From contig JBJMQS010000073.1 of NCBI GenBank assembly GCA_045802605.1, forward strand, positions 62,001-126,000: a stretch of DNA of 64,000 bases. Direction: 5' to 3'. Made by a program: the position numbers and the translations under genes. How positions within the stretch are numbered: position 1 is the stretch's first letter; each line of letters starts with the position of its first letter. Below, piece by piece: positions 8,150-16,799 of this stretch. Source of the stretch: JBJMQS01 sp045802605 (GTDB taxonomy: Bacteria > Planctomycetota > Planctomycetia > Gemmatales > Gemmataceae). Under the pieces are notes generated by a model, which ran no database searches, was not told the DNA's origin, and saw nothing but the letters and a program-made list of their open reading frames with translations.

Positions 8150-9094
8150 ATGCGGACCGTCATCACAGGCGGTGCCGGTTTCATCGGCTCGCACTTGTGT
8201 GAACGGTTTCTCGACGATGGCCATGAGGTCATCGCCGTTGATAATTTCATTACCGGTCAACGCGAGAACCTAGTCCATTTGCAGGCGAACCCTCGCTTCT
8301 CGCTGCTCCAACATGACGTTTCACATCGCATCAACATCGATGGGCCAGTCGATAACGTCTTGCATTTCGCCAGTCCGGCGAGCCCGGTCGATTACATCAA
8401 CTATCCGATTCAAACGCTCAAAGTTGGGTCGCTCGGCACACACAATACGTTGGGCTTGGCCAAGGCAAAAAACGCCCGCTATTTGCTCGCCAGCACGAGC
8501 GAAGTTTACGGCGACCCGGAGCAAAACCCGCAGCGGGAAGATTATTGGGGCCACGTGAATCCGATTGGACCGCGGAGTTGCTACGACGAGGCCAAGCGGT
8601 TTTCCGAAGCGATCACGATGGCGTACCACCGAGCTCATGGTCTGAACACGCACATCGTTCGCATCTTCAACACCTACGGCGAGCGAATGCGGCTAAGCGA
8701 TGGCCGGGTGCTCCCCAACTTCATGGGACAGGCCCTTCGGGGCGAGCCGCTGACGATCTATGGCGATGGCTCGCAAACCCGCTCGTTCTGCTATGTCAGC
8801 GACTTGGTGGCCGGCATCCACGCGCTCCTGTTCACCGACTTCCATGAACCGGTGAACCTGGGAAACCCGGACGAGGTCACTATCCTCGAATTCGCCCACG
8901 AAATTGACCGTCTGACGGGCGGGAAGGGGGCGATCGTCAACAAACCGCTGCCCCAGGACGACCCAAAGGTACGGAACCCGGACATTTCCCGCGCCCGCCA
9001 CATTCTGGGGTGGGAACCTAAGATCAATCGTCGCGAAGGTTTAGAGCGGACTATGCGGTATTTTCAGGCGCAATTGGCGGGCCGGGCAAAATAG
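8150..9094 (+). CDS. uxs: UDP-glucuronate decarboxylase (UDP-xylose synthase)
   Basis: A 314-residue short-chain dehydrogenase of the extended (epimerase) type. It converts UDP-glucuronate to UDP-xylose in the cytoplasm using bound NAD. Visible are the NAD-binding GGAGFIGSHLCERFL (residues 7-21), the Ser/Tyr/Lys catalytic set in STSEVYGDPEQNPQREDYWG and SCYDEAKRFSEA (YxxxK), and RIFNTYGERM. The signature EDYWGHVNPIGPRSCYDEAK distinguishes UXS from most dTDP-glucose dehydratases. Its substrate would come from UDP-glucose dehydrogenase at 16800-18134, about 8 kb away on the other strand. Start ATG 8150. Confidence 0.9.
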   Translation: MRTVITGGAGFIGSHLCERFLDDGHEVIAVDNFITGQRENLVHLQANPRFSLLQHDVSHRINIDGPVDNVLHFASPASPVDYINYPIQTLKVGSLGTHNTLGLAKAKNARYLLASTSEVYGDPEQNPQREDYWGHVNPIGPRSCYDEAKRFSEAITMAYHRAHGLNTHIVRIFNTYGERMRLSDGRVLPNFMGQALRGEPLTIYGDGSQTRSFCYVSDLVAGIHALLFTDFHEPVNLGNPDEVTILEFAHEIDRLTGGKGAIVNKPLPQDDPKVRNPDISRARHILGWEPKINRREGLERTMRYFQAQLAGRAK

Positions 9095-9284
9095 TCATAT
9101 CCGCTTCCAAGCATCGCCCTTTCCCAAAGCGTATAATCCATTGGATCACCCAATTGGCCAGGACTCGACCCATTCGAGGCCGAGTGGCCGTTTATTTGGA
9201 CGGAATGAGGCACATTCCCGTGATCCGGCGAAGCGCAACCTGAAACGAATCCTTAAGTTACAGCCGGGGAATGCCGTGCACCGA

Positions 9285-10850
9285 ATGAATCGACGCATTA
9301 CCAAAACGCGACCCGTGGCACGTCCGGCCGTGGTTCGTCGCGGCCGACCGGTCCCACCGCCGGCCCCTGTAGTGCCGCCGAGCCGAGCGCCGATCGCTCC
9401 GCCTCCGGCAGCGGATGAATACCTCGATGATGAGGATGAAGACGAGGAAGAAGCGGAGGAGAAACCGCAGGCCCCTGAAGGGGACGACTCGGGAGCGGAT
9501 GATGCCCTGGGCGTTTACCTCCGGCAGATGGGTGCCATTCCGCTTTTGAATCGCAGTCAAGAATTAGCATTAGCCATTCGCTTGGAACGAGCCCGCGACC
9601 GTTTCCGTCACGCGGCACTACTTTGTGCTCCTATTCTCGACCGCGTCTCGACCACGTTCCAAAAAGTGCTGGCCGACGAGATCACGATCGATCCCGTGAT
9701 TGACGTGGTCACCAGCCGTGAGCAAACCCGAGCGAATATTCTCGTTCGACTGCCGCGGCATCTGCGCACGCTAACTCGGCTTATGAAAAAGCTCGAAGCG
9801 GCGTTCCCGGAAATGCTCCGCCAAGATTCGATCAGCGCCCAGCGGCGCAACCGCCGGCTCATCTGGCAGACGCTGCGCAAGGCTGCCAAACTCGCCGAAG
9901 AACTATCGCCGCGGACGGAAGTCTTGGAGCATTGGACGAGTGACTTGCTAGCGTCGGCGGGCCAATGGAAGGAAAAGTACGGCGGTCGCATCCGGATTCG
10001 CAAACCGTTCGAACGTGGCCGGCACATGCGCGCCTTGCGCGAAGCGCTGCGGCCATTCTTGTTGATGCAGACCGATCTCGAGAAGTTCATCCGCGTGCTG
10101 CCCACTCGACAGGCTCAATATCAAAAAGCCCGCCGCGAGTTGGCGGAGGCAAATCTTCGTTTAGTGGTTTCAATCGCTAAGCGATATCGTGGTCGCGGAC
10201 TGGCGTTCGCCGACCTAATCCAGGAAGGAAACCGCGGCCTCATGCGCGCCGTGGACAAATACGAACACCGCATGGGCTTCAAGTTCGGCACCTATGCCAC
10301 TTGGTGGATTCGCCAGGGCATTACCCGCGCCTTGGCCGATCATGCTCGCACCGTCCGTGTACCTTGCCACCAAATTGGAGTGCTGGCGGCTATTGAGCGC
10401 ATCCGTGGTGAGCTTGTCGTTCGGCTCTGCCGCGAGCCAACGATTGCGGAAATCGCGGCTGTCTTAGGGGTCCCCGAGGAAGAGACGCGCTCACTGCGGG
10501 CGGTTGGCAAACAGCCTGTCAGCTTGAACGATCCTGTCGGCGATGAAGGCGAGCGGGCGCTCGAAGACTTCTTGAGCGATCATGGAACAGTCAATCCCGG
10601 CGAAAACGTCGATCATCACTTATTGCGCGACCGGATTGGTGAGGTGCTCAAGTCACTGTCACAGCGGGAGCGCGAAGTTATCGAACTGCGGTTCGGCTTG
10701 CTCGATGGTCAGCCGCGAACCCTCGACGAAGTGGCTCGCCGCTATGGCATCACCCGCGAGCGGATTCGGCAGATTGAGTCCCGCGGGTTGCTGAAGCTGC
10801 GGCAGACGCCGCGTTCGCAGCGGCTCGCCGGCTTCCAAGACGCATACTAA
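9285..10850 (+). CDS. RNA polymerase sigma-70 family factor (RpoD/group 2-like)
   Basis: A 521-residue sigma factor. After a basic, Pro-rich start (about residues 1-40) and an acidic stretch (DEDEDEEEAEE, residues 45-62), region 1.2 is DALGVYLRQMGAIPLLNRSQ, region 2 is NLRLVVSIAKRYRGRGLAFA with DLIQEGNRGLMRAVDKYEHR and FGTYATWWIRQGITRALADH (the -10 recognition helix), region 3 follows, and region 4 ends RYGITRERIRQIESRGLLKL (the -35 HTH). The full region 2-4 set makes it group 1 or 2 rather than ECF. The Pro-rich/acidic leader in place of a normal region 1.1 suggests an alternative rather than the housekeeping factor. The frame is open from 9141; ATG 9285 is chosen because upstream composition is poor. 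Confidence 0.85.
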   Translation: MNRRITKTRPVARPAVVRRGRPVPPPAPVVPPSRAPIAPPPAADEYLDDEDEDEEEAEEKPQAPEGDDSGADDALGVYLRQMGAIPLLNRSQELALAIRLERARDRFRHAALLCAPILDRVSTTFQKVLADEITIDPVIDVVTSREQTRANILVRLPRHLRTLTRLMKKLEAAFPEMLRQDSISAQRRNRRLIWQTLRKAAKLAEELSPRTEVLEHWTSDLLASAGQWKEKYGGRIRIRKPFERGRHMRALREALRPFLLMQTDLEKFIRVLPTRQAQYQKARRELAEANLRLVVSIAKRYRGRGLAFADLIQEGNRGLMRAVDKYEHRMGFKFGTYATWWIRQGITRALADHARTVRVPCHQIGVLAAIERIRGELVVRLCREPTIAEIAAVLGVPEEETRSLRAVGKQPVSLNDPVGDEGERALEDFLSDHGTVNPGENVDHHLLRDRIGEVLKSLSQREREVIELRFGLLDGQPRTLDEVARRYGITRERIRQIESRGLLKLRQTPRSQRLAGFQDAY

Positions 10851-10855
10851 TTTCG

Positions 10856-11101
10856 TTACGGCTTCGGGGTCGGCGTGCGAGCGTCGTCCTCGAGCTCGTT
10901 TTCCAGGTCACGCAACTTTTGTCGCGCGTTCTGTTCGTCGATTTGCGACGAAGTCACCGGACCGCGGCTCTTCGACTCCGATCGCGATTCCATTGACGAC
11001 GGCCGATTGGGTGGCGTCGCAGGAATAGTCGGCCGAGTGAACTGATCGGGTATGCATCCCGCCAACGTCACTCCCAAAATCATCAAGCTCAATCGTTTCA
11101 T
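10856..11101 (-). CDS. Small lipoprotein, 81 aa
   Basis: Starts MKRLSLMILGVTLAGC, a lipoprotein signal with lipobox LAGC, so it should be membrane-anchored outside the cytoplasm. The mature part is short, Pro/Arg/Ser-rich and ends in an acidic helix (ARQKLRDLENELEDDARTPT). It overlaps the upstream gene 11098-11511 by 4 bases (ATGA), so the two are translationally coupled. The frame is open further upstream (to 11260), but only this start gives the lipobox. Function unknown. Confidence 0.65.
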   Translation of the reverse strand: MKRLSLMILGVTLAGCIPDQFTRPTIPATPPNRPSSMESRSESKSRGPVTSSQIDEQNARQKLRDLENELEDDARTPTPKP

Positions 11102-11511
11102 GGGTGGTCCCCTCTTGGGGCCGTGTTCGCCGTTTTGCCAGCCGGCAAATTGGCGGTACGCAACTTGTAAACTTCGGAAGCCCGCTCTTCGAGCCGGATT
11201 GCTTGCGCTTCTAACTCTGAGTTCCCGGTTTCCAGGGCAATCTGTTTCAATCGATCGCAAACCAGCAGCCGGCGCAGATAGTTCGCCTCTTCTTGGGCCC
11301 GCAGTGCGGCCGCGGTTTCGCTGGCCTTGTTGGCCTGCTCGTTGGCTTGCCGAGGCTTCGGTTTTTCCGGCGGCGTCGGAGGCAGCGGCGATATCGGCGG
11401 GCCGCTGTTGAATCGTTGAAATCCAGTTCGGCCCTGATCAATTTCCGCGGCGCAAATTGCGTTGGCGCCGAGGATCGAGACCAAGACGACGTAAGCACTT
11501 AGTCGGAACAT
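11098..11511 (-). CDS. Exported coiled-coil protein, 137 aa
   Basis: Signal peptide MFRLSAYVVLVSILGANAIC followed by AAE, a Pro-rich linker (PPISPLPPTPPEKPKP), then a helical, charged segment rich in Ala, Glu, Gln and Leu (ETAAALRAQEEANYLRRLLV and LEAQAIRLEERASEVYKLRT), which looks like a coiled coil. First gene of a two-gene unit with the small lipoprotein downstream (4-base overlap). I know of no named family; role in the cell envelope is inferred only from the signal. Confidence 0.65.
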   Translation of the reverse strand: MFRLSAYVVLVSILGANAICAAEIDQGRTGFQRFNSGPPISPLPPTPPEKPKPRQANEQANKASETAAALRAQEEANYLRRLLVCDRLKQIALETGNSELEAQAIRLEERASEVYKLRTANLPAGKTANTAPRGDHP

Positions 11512-11615
11512 AGCGTCCCCCCCGCGGCATTGGTCGCCGCCTGGACCGCTTGCAAATTCTCCACCGGAACGGGGCCGCTATGCCAAAGGACGGCTTTTCT
11601 GTCAAGGAGAATTGC

Positions 11616-12023
11616 TCAAGAGCCGGACTGGCCGATTATTTGGACATGCAGCGTCCTTTTGCGGGGGCCGTCGAATTCGCAGAAATAAATCCCCTGCCAG
11701 CGACCCAAGACGACGGCGCCGTTCTGAATTATCAGCGTTTGGCTGGGACCCACGAGGGTGCATTGAATATGGCTGTCGCTGTTGCCCTCACCGTGTCGGA
11801 ACCCGGGTTGGTCTTTTGAGACCGTCTTGCCGTACCAAAGCAAAAGGTCGTGAACGACATCCGGGTCGGCATTTTCGTTGATGGTAACAGCGGCAGTGGT
11901 GTGTGGACAATAAACGACGCAGATGCCATCTTTGACCGGATGAGCGCCGACGATACGGTTAACCTCCGCAGTCACCTCGACCATCTCCCGTCGGTTCTTC
12001 GTGCGCACTTCGAACGACTCCAT
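11616..12023 (-). CDS. YjbQ/UPF0047-family protein
   Basis: A compact, 135-residue single-domain protein. The family pattern is clear: CVVYCPHTTAAVTINENADP, then HDLLLWYGKTV, HGEGNSDSHIQCTLVG and the C-terminal GRWQGIYFCEFDGPRKR. Conserved His and Glu residues in these blocks form a metal site in YjbQ structures. Members have been linked to weak thiamine-phosphate synthase activity, but the true role is not settled. ATG 12023 is preferred to ATG 12041, because AGGGAG lies at a good distance upstream of it. Confidence 0.85.
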   Translation of the reverse strand: MESFEVRTKNRREMVEVTAEVNRIVGAHPVKDGICVVYCPHTTAAVTINENADPDVVHDLLLWYGKTVSKDQPGFRHGEGNSDSHIQCTLVGPSQTLIIQNGAVVLGRWQGIYFCEFDGPRKRTLHVQIIGQSGS

Positions 12024-12097
12024 GGTGAGCTCCCTAATCAAACTGGGGCCAGTGTATGGCGCCGGCCACTAGCATGATGAGGTCCGCAGGAGCTGGT

Positions 12098-13063
12098 ATG
12101 ACGCCGTTTTCAGTCGATCGCCAAGAAGGGGGCCAAACGCTGGCTGCAGTCCTCCGCCGCCGACTGCAATTGACGTGGAGCCAGACTACCAAACTCATCG
12201 AAGAGAAAAAGGTGAAGCTCGCGGGGCAGATCTGCGGCGACGCCGCTCGCCGTGTGCTACCGGGCCAGCGAATTGAAGTTGTAGCTCCGAAGCCAAAGAA
12301 AAAACCGCCCGCAGCTCCCAAGCTGGGATTCCGTGAGACCAAGTCCGCGCCGATCCCGGAGGGCGTGTCGATTGTGTACTCCGAAGAGCAGGTGGTCGTC
12401 GTCGATAAGCCACCCGGATTGACCACCATGCGACACGCGGAGGAAGCCGAGGAGTTTGGTCAACGTGGCCGTAAGTTTCTGCCGGTTACCTTAGCGGATC
12501 TGTTGCCGCGCTTGCTGAACGATCGCCGACCAATCATTGCCGTCCATCGCCTGGATCGAGACACGAGTGGTCTGGTGGTTTTTGCTCGTACGCCAGAGGC
12601 CGCGAAGCACTTGGGCCGCCAGTTCCGCGCGCACACTACTCTTCGCACCTATTTGGCCGTCTGCCGTGGCACCCCTGCGAATGGCCGGATTGAGTCGTGG
12701 TTCGTCCGCGATCGCGGTGATGGTCGCCGTGGGTCTGGTCCGTCGGGCGAGGGCCAACGTGCCGTGACGCACATCAAGGTGATTCACGAACTTGGACCGT
12801 TGAGTTTGGTGGAATGTCGGCTCGAAACGGGCCGAACTCATCAGGTGCGTATTCACTTGGGAGAGCAGGGCACGCCGCTGGCCGGCGAACGGCTTTATGA
12901 TCGCCCATTGCACGGAAAACCTTTGGCCGATCCGAGCGGAGCCAAGCGAATCGCGCTGCATGCTGCCACGCTGGGTTTCGCTCACCCGGCGAGCGGAAAC
13001 GCAATGAAGTGGGCGTCGCCCATGCCCGAGGACATGCGAGAGCTTGTCGAGAAATTTTCTTAG
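12098..13063 (+). CDS. RluA-family RNA pseudouridine synthase
   Basis: A 321-residue enzyme that isomerises uridine to pseudouridine in rRNA or tRNA. An N-terminal S4-like RNA-binding domain (TLAAVLRRRLQLTWSQTTKL, then EEKKVKLAGQ) is followed by the catalytic domain, with VVVVDKPPGLTTM and the RluA motif HRLDRDTSGLVVFARTPEAA (catalytic Asp in HRLDRDTSG, near residue 150). LETGRTHQVRIHL near residue 250 is the second family signature. Start ATG 12098 is chosen; the frame is open from 12056. Which of RluA/C/D it corresponds to, and the target uridine, cannot be told. Confidence 0.88.
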   Translation: MTPFSVDRQEGGQTLAAVLRRRLQLTWSQTTKLIEEKKVKLAGQICGDAARRVLPGQRIEVVAPKPKKKPPAAPKLGFRETKSAPIPEGVSIVYSEEQVVVVDKPPGLTTMRHAEEAEEFGQRGRKFLPVTLADLLPRLLNDRRPIIAVHRLDRDTSGLVVFARTPEAAKHLGRQFRAHTTLRTYLAVCRGTPANGRIESWFVRDRGDGRRGSGPSGEGQRAVTHIKVIHELGPLSLVECRLETGRTHQVRIHLGEQGTPLAGERLYDRPLHGKPLADPSGAKRIALHAATLGFAHPASGNAMKWASPMPEDMRELVEKFS

Positions 13064-13077
13064 GTAGGTTGCCTACC

Positions 13078-14424
13078 CTACGAAATGCCTAACTCCGCGA
13101 TTCGCCGGTACAGCGAACTCAAGCCCATGCCCAATCGCCGCGCCGCTTCGCGTTTATCGGGCACTTGTCGCAAGATTCGCTCGATGTGCTGTTTCTCAAA
13201 TCGTTTGACGGCGGTGCTGATGTCATCGACGGCCGTTGGGTCGCCTTCTGCCGGTACGAGATCAGGCGGCAAATCGCTCACGGTCACCAGTGGCCCTTCG
13301 CCGAGGATGACCGCACGCTGCAACACGTTTTCCAGCTCGCGGACATTGCCGCGCCAGGGGCAAGACCGCAAGAGTTGCATCGCCTCGTGGCTCACTCCGG
13401 TGATTCGTTTGCCCATCGCCTGAGTGTGGCGAGCCAGGAGATGTTCGACCAACTCGGGAATATCATCCCGCCGCTCGCGCAATGGCGGCACATGTATTGT
13501 GACTACGTCGAGTCGGTAGAAGAGGTCCTGACGAAACCGTCCCTCGGTCACTTCACGCTTCAGATTCTTATTGGTGGCGGCAATTACGCGTGCTTGCACG
13601 TCGACTGGCTCGTTGGCCCCGACGGGCAGCACTTCCTTTTGCTCGATCGTACGCAGGAGTTTCGCCTGCATGTTTTGAGGTAGTTCGCCGATCTCATCGA
13701 GAAATACCGTGCCGGGGCCCGCATGCACAAAGACCCCCGCCTGATCCCGATCGGCGCCGGTAAATGCGCCTTTACGCCGGCCGAAGAGCTGGCTTTCGAG
13801 CAGTTCTTGCGGAATGGCGGCGCAGTTGACCGCGAGGAAACGTGCATCCGGGGCCAAGCCTTGCCGATGTATCGCTCGCGCGATCAGCTCCTTGCCAGTA
13901 CCGCTTTCACCCTGGATCAGCACGGTGGATTTGGTGGGTGCGACCTTGCGAATCAACTCCTGAACCCGTGCCAAACCTGTGCCGATAAGTTGATCGGCGT
14001 CAAACTGGCGATTGAGCTCGCGGCGAAGATCCTGATTCTCCTGATGCAACTGTCCATAGGCGATCGCTCGCTGAATCTTGTTGCGAACCTCGTCCAGTAA
14101 GAGCGGCTTCATCAGGTAATCGTGAGCGCCACGCTGAAATGCCTCGACGGCATTTTCCACCGTGGCGTAAGCCGTCATCATGATCACGCACGTTCCGGCA
14201 CTGATTCGTTGGAGCTTGGCCAAGAGTTCGATGCCGTCGAGACCTGGGAGTTGAACGTCACACAAGACAACGTCGTAGCGCCGGTCAGCCGCACGTGTGA
14301 GTGCTTCTTCGCCCGATGCGCAGACGTGAACTTCAAAACCCTGATGGGTCAGATATTCGGCCAGGGTGTCGCGGATGAGTCGCTCGTCATCAACGACCAG
14401 AATGGGATGCACTGACAACGCCAT
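13078..14424 (-). CDS. NtrC-type sigma-54-dependent response regulator
   Basis: A 448-residue regulator with three domains: receiver (ILVVDDERLIRDTLAEYL; phosphoacceptor Asp56 in DVVLCDVQLPGLDG), AAA+ sigma-54 activation domain (Walker A GESGTGKELIARAIH, the loop GAFTGA in FGRRKGAFTGADRD, and a C-terminal R-finger region), and a Fis-type HTH (REAARRLGMGLSSLYRRIAE). When phosphorylated it should oligomerise and open sigma-54 promoters. The start ATG 14424 is preferred; it overlaps the end of the kinase gene by 35 bases, so the pair forms one two-component unit. Target genes are not evident. Confidence 0.9.
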   Translation of the reverse strand: MALSVHPILVVDDERLIRDTLAEYLTHQGFEVHVCASGEEALTRAADRRYDVVLCDVQLPGLDGIELLAKLQRISAGTCVIMMTAYATVENAVEAFQRGAHDYLMKPLLLDEVRNKIQRAIAYGQLHQENQDLRRELNRQFDADQLIGTGLARVQELIRKVAPTKSTVLIQGESGTGKELIARAIHRQGLAPDARFLAVNCAAIPQELLESQLFGRRKGAFTGADRDQAGVFVHAGPGTVFLDEIGELPQNMQAKLLRTIEQKEVLPVGANEPVDVQARVIAATNKNLKREVTEGRFRQDLFYRLDVVTIHVPPLRERRDDIPELVEHLLARHTQAMGKRITGVSHEAMQLLRSCPWRGNVRELENVLQRAVILGEGPLVTVSDLPPDLVPAEGDPTAVDDISTAVKRFEKQHIERILRQVPDKREAARRLGMGLSSLYRRIAELGIS

Positions 14425-15754
14425 TAAGAGTCTCAACAGGTTCGGGCGAATAATCCCCTTCGCATGTCCCCATCGGCAATCGCACACAGAATATGGTCCC
14501 ACCGCCTGGCCGACCAGTGACCTCGATTCGGCCCCCAAGGTCGGCGAGCAACTTGCGGGTCACGAATAAACCGAGGCCGGTGCCATGGGTTTTGGTCGTG
14601 AAGTACGGCTCGAATAGTCGCTCGCGGACATCAGCAGAAAGTCCACAGCCGTCGTCAGAAACCTCGGCCATCAATTCTGATTCCTCACAACTTAGGCGTA
14701 GGTTGATGCGGCCTTCCTTTTGGGTGGCGTCGATCGCATTGAGCACCAGATTCAGAAACACTTGCACGAGTTGACCGCGCACGCCGACAATGGATGGCAG
14801 GTTCTCCGAATATTCCGTCGCGATCACTCGGCTCTTCGCGCCGCGATAATATTTCGCAATCGAGAGAGCTTCATCCATCACTTCGGCGACGTTCAACCGC
14901 GTGGGCTTCGTAGAGCTCGGCCGGCTGAAGTTGACCAGCTCGCGGAGAATATCGCGGATGCGATGAAGCTGGCCGCTGACCAATGTTAGTTTCTCGTGCG
15001 TGTAGGGGCCGAGGTCGCGCAGTTCCAGCATTTGCACGATCGAGGAGATCGCCGTGAGCGGATTGCCCACTTCATGAGCGATGCCGGCGGCCAGAAGACC
15101 GAACGCCGCCATTTTCTCCTGGTGCAGAACTTGCGCCTGGGCATCTTGCAATTGCTGCGTACGCTCTGCAATCCGGTGCTCGAGTTGTTGTTGATTATGC
15201 CGCAATGCGTCGTTCAAGGTGCCGAGATATTCACCGACGTGTTTCACCAATAGCGCCATGGAGCTCGCCGCCCAAGTGACCCAAAGCAGCATGAGCAATG
15301 TCAACACCAGTGCCGCCGGCTCGCGCTCATGCAGGGGCAGCGCGGCATAAAGGGCCGTCACAGAAAGGCAGTGCAATCCGCATGTCACATATGTGACCGA
15401 GGTGGAGTGCCGGATTGCACAGCAGATGAGCGAGAGAAAGTAATAGTAGTGGAACCAGCTTTTGAGTCCGCCATGGTAATAGCACAGCAAACCGATAAAG
15501 AGTGCTTCCATCGAGGACACGGCGAGCGGGTAGCGACCCAAAAATACCCGGCCGCGGAGGCTAAACACGGTGTCAATGACGGTGAATGCCAGGCCGACCC
15601 CCAGAATGGCCGTGAGTCGAAGCTGGTTGTCGGTCGGCCCGCCGGCGGTGACGTACAAATAGCCGAGGATTAGCCCCAACCAGCGAATCCGCAGCGCAAT
15701 GTTTTCGGCCGCGAGTTCCCAGCGCGGCAGTGCAATTTCCGCCTCTGACGACAT
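14390..15754 (-). CDS. Membrane sensor histidine kinase
   Basis: A 454-residue kinase, cognate partner of the downstream NtrC-type regulator. About six hydrophobic segments lie in residues 25-170 with very short loops, so the input is probably sensed within or close to the membrane. A coiled-coil linker (RIAERTQQLQDAQAQVLHQE) leads to the dimerisation/phosphoacceptor helix (GIAHEVGNPLTAISSIVQML, His227) and an HATPase domain with N-box LVLNAIDAT, G1 DDGCGLS and G2 GTGLGLF. The 3' end overlaps the regulator start. Signal unknown. Confidence 0.9.
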   Translation of the reverse strand: MSSEAEIALPRWELAAENIALRIRWLGLILGYLYVTAGGPTDNQLRLTAILGVGLAFTVIDTVFSLRGRVFLGRYPLAVSSMEALFIGLLCYYHGGLKSWFHYYYFLSLICCAIRHSTSVTYVTCGLHCLSVTALYAALPLHEREPAALVLTLLMLLWVTWAASSMALLVKHVGEYLGTLNDALRHNQQQLEHRIAERTQQLQDAQAQVLHQEKMAAFGLLAAGIAHEVGNPLTAISSIVQMLELRDLGPYTHEKLTLVSGQLHRIRDILRELVNFSRPSSTKPTRLNVAEVMDEALSIAKYYRGAKSRVIATEYSENLPSIVGVRGQLVQVFLNLVLNAIDATQKEGRINLRLSCEESELMAEVSDDGCGLSADVRERLFEPYFTTKTHGTGLGLFVTRKLLADLGGRIEVTGRPGGGTIFCVRLPMGTCEGDYSPEPVETLNGVVSASHSGR

Positions 15755-15853
15755 GTTGAAATTGTAGCGGTTGGGACCTGTCCCTACCTGCGATTGACCG
15801 TTTGCTTCTGGCTATTTACACTTCGGTCCGGAAGACAGATCAGGACGGCCTCG

Positions 15854-16798
15854 ATGAGTACCCGTTTGCGCTCGCTCACCGACCGGTGTCCCCGGCCCGG
15901 AATGGGCTGGGAAGAGCCAGATTGCCCGCTCTGCGGCGGGCACGACCGCATCACGATTCTCGAAGCGCAGGATCCGCAAGCCCGTGGGAATGGATTGTGG
16001 TTCGCCGTCGTCGAATGCCGGAGTTGCCATCTGACATTTACTTCACCGCGGCCCGATCAGGCGGCCATCGGCGATTTCTATCCGATCGATTACGCCCCGC
16101 ACCGGCCTAAAGTCGATCGCCATGCCACGTCCGCGCCCTTTGCATGGCTGCGAGGCCGGCCATGCGTTGAACGGCGAATTCTGCCGCGGCACGGCAGATG
16201 CCGGCTCTTGGACTTTGGTTGTGGTGGTGGATCGTTTCTCGAACGCATGCACCGCCAGGGCTGGAACGTCACGGGCCTTGACGTCTCGGCCGCTGCGGTC
16301 GCCACAGTCGAGCGGAAGCTCGGCGTGCCGGCGCTGTTGGGTTCTCTACCACATCCGGATATAAAACTGGGCTCATTCGATGTAATTACGATGTGGCATT
16401 CACTGGAGCACGTGCACGAACCGCTGCCGACATTGCGAGCCGCCCGGGAACTGCTGGCGCCGGGGGGAAAGATCTTGGTCGCAGTACCGAACTTCGCCGG
16501 TTTGCCCTTTGAGTGGTTTGGAGAATCGTGGTTTGCGCTGGACCTTCCTCGCCACCTAGTTCACTTCACCCCGAACACTTTGATCGCCATGATGGCCAAA
16601 GCGGGATTCGCTTCGATCAATGTTCGAATGATACGGCACGACGATTGGTTGCGCTCATCCGCGCGGCTCGCGTGTCGCAAACCGAACCCGCCTGGTTGGC
16701 AGAAATTGTTGACCCACAAATATCCGGCTCGAATGGCCGCGTGGGCCTGCTACCTTCTGGGCCGCTCCGACTGCATGCTTGCGACCGCTTCTGTTTAG
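15854..16798 (+). CDS. Class I SAM-dependent methyltransferase with zinc-binding N-terminus
   Basis: A 314-residue protein. An N-terminal four-Cys module (DCPLCGGHD ... VECRSCHLTFTSPRPDQ) probably binds zinc. It is followed by a class I methyltransferase fold: the SAM-binding loop RLLDFGCGGGSFLERMHRQG, an acidic residue after strand 2 (NVTGLDVSAAAV) and the post-motif FDVITMWHSLEHVHEPLPTL. This two-part layout is common in methyltransferases from polysaccharide and sugar-modification loci, and the neighbouring UDP-glucose dehydrogenase agrees with that, but the substrate is unknown. The open frame runs from 15794; ATG 15854 or a later ATG are possible starts. Confidence 0.8.
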   Translation: MSTRLRSLTDRCPRPGMGWEEPDCPLCGGHDRITILEAQDPQARGNGLWFAVVECRSCHLTFTSPRPDQAAIGDFYPIDYAPHRPKVDRHATSAPFAWLRGRPCVERRILPRHGRCRLLDFGCGGGSFLERMHRQGWNVTGLDVSAAAVATVERKLGVPALLGSLPHPDIKLGSFDVITMWHSLEHVHEPLPTLRAARELLAPGGKILVAVPNFAGLPFEWFGESWFALDLPRHLVHFTPNTLIAMMAKAGFASINVRMIRHDDWLRSSARLACRKPNPPGWQKLLTHKYPARMAAWACYLLGRSDCMLATASV

Positions 16799-16799
16799 T

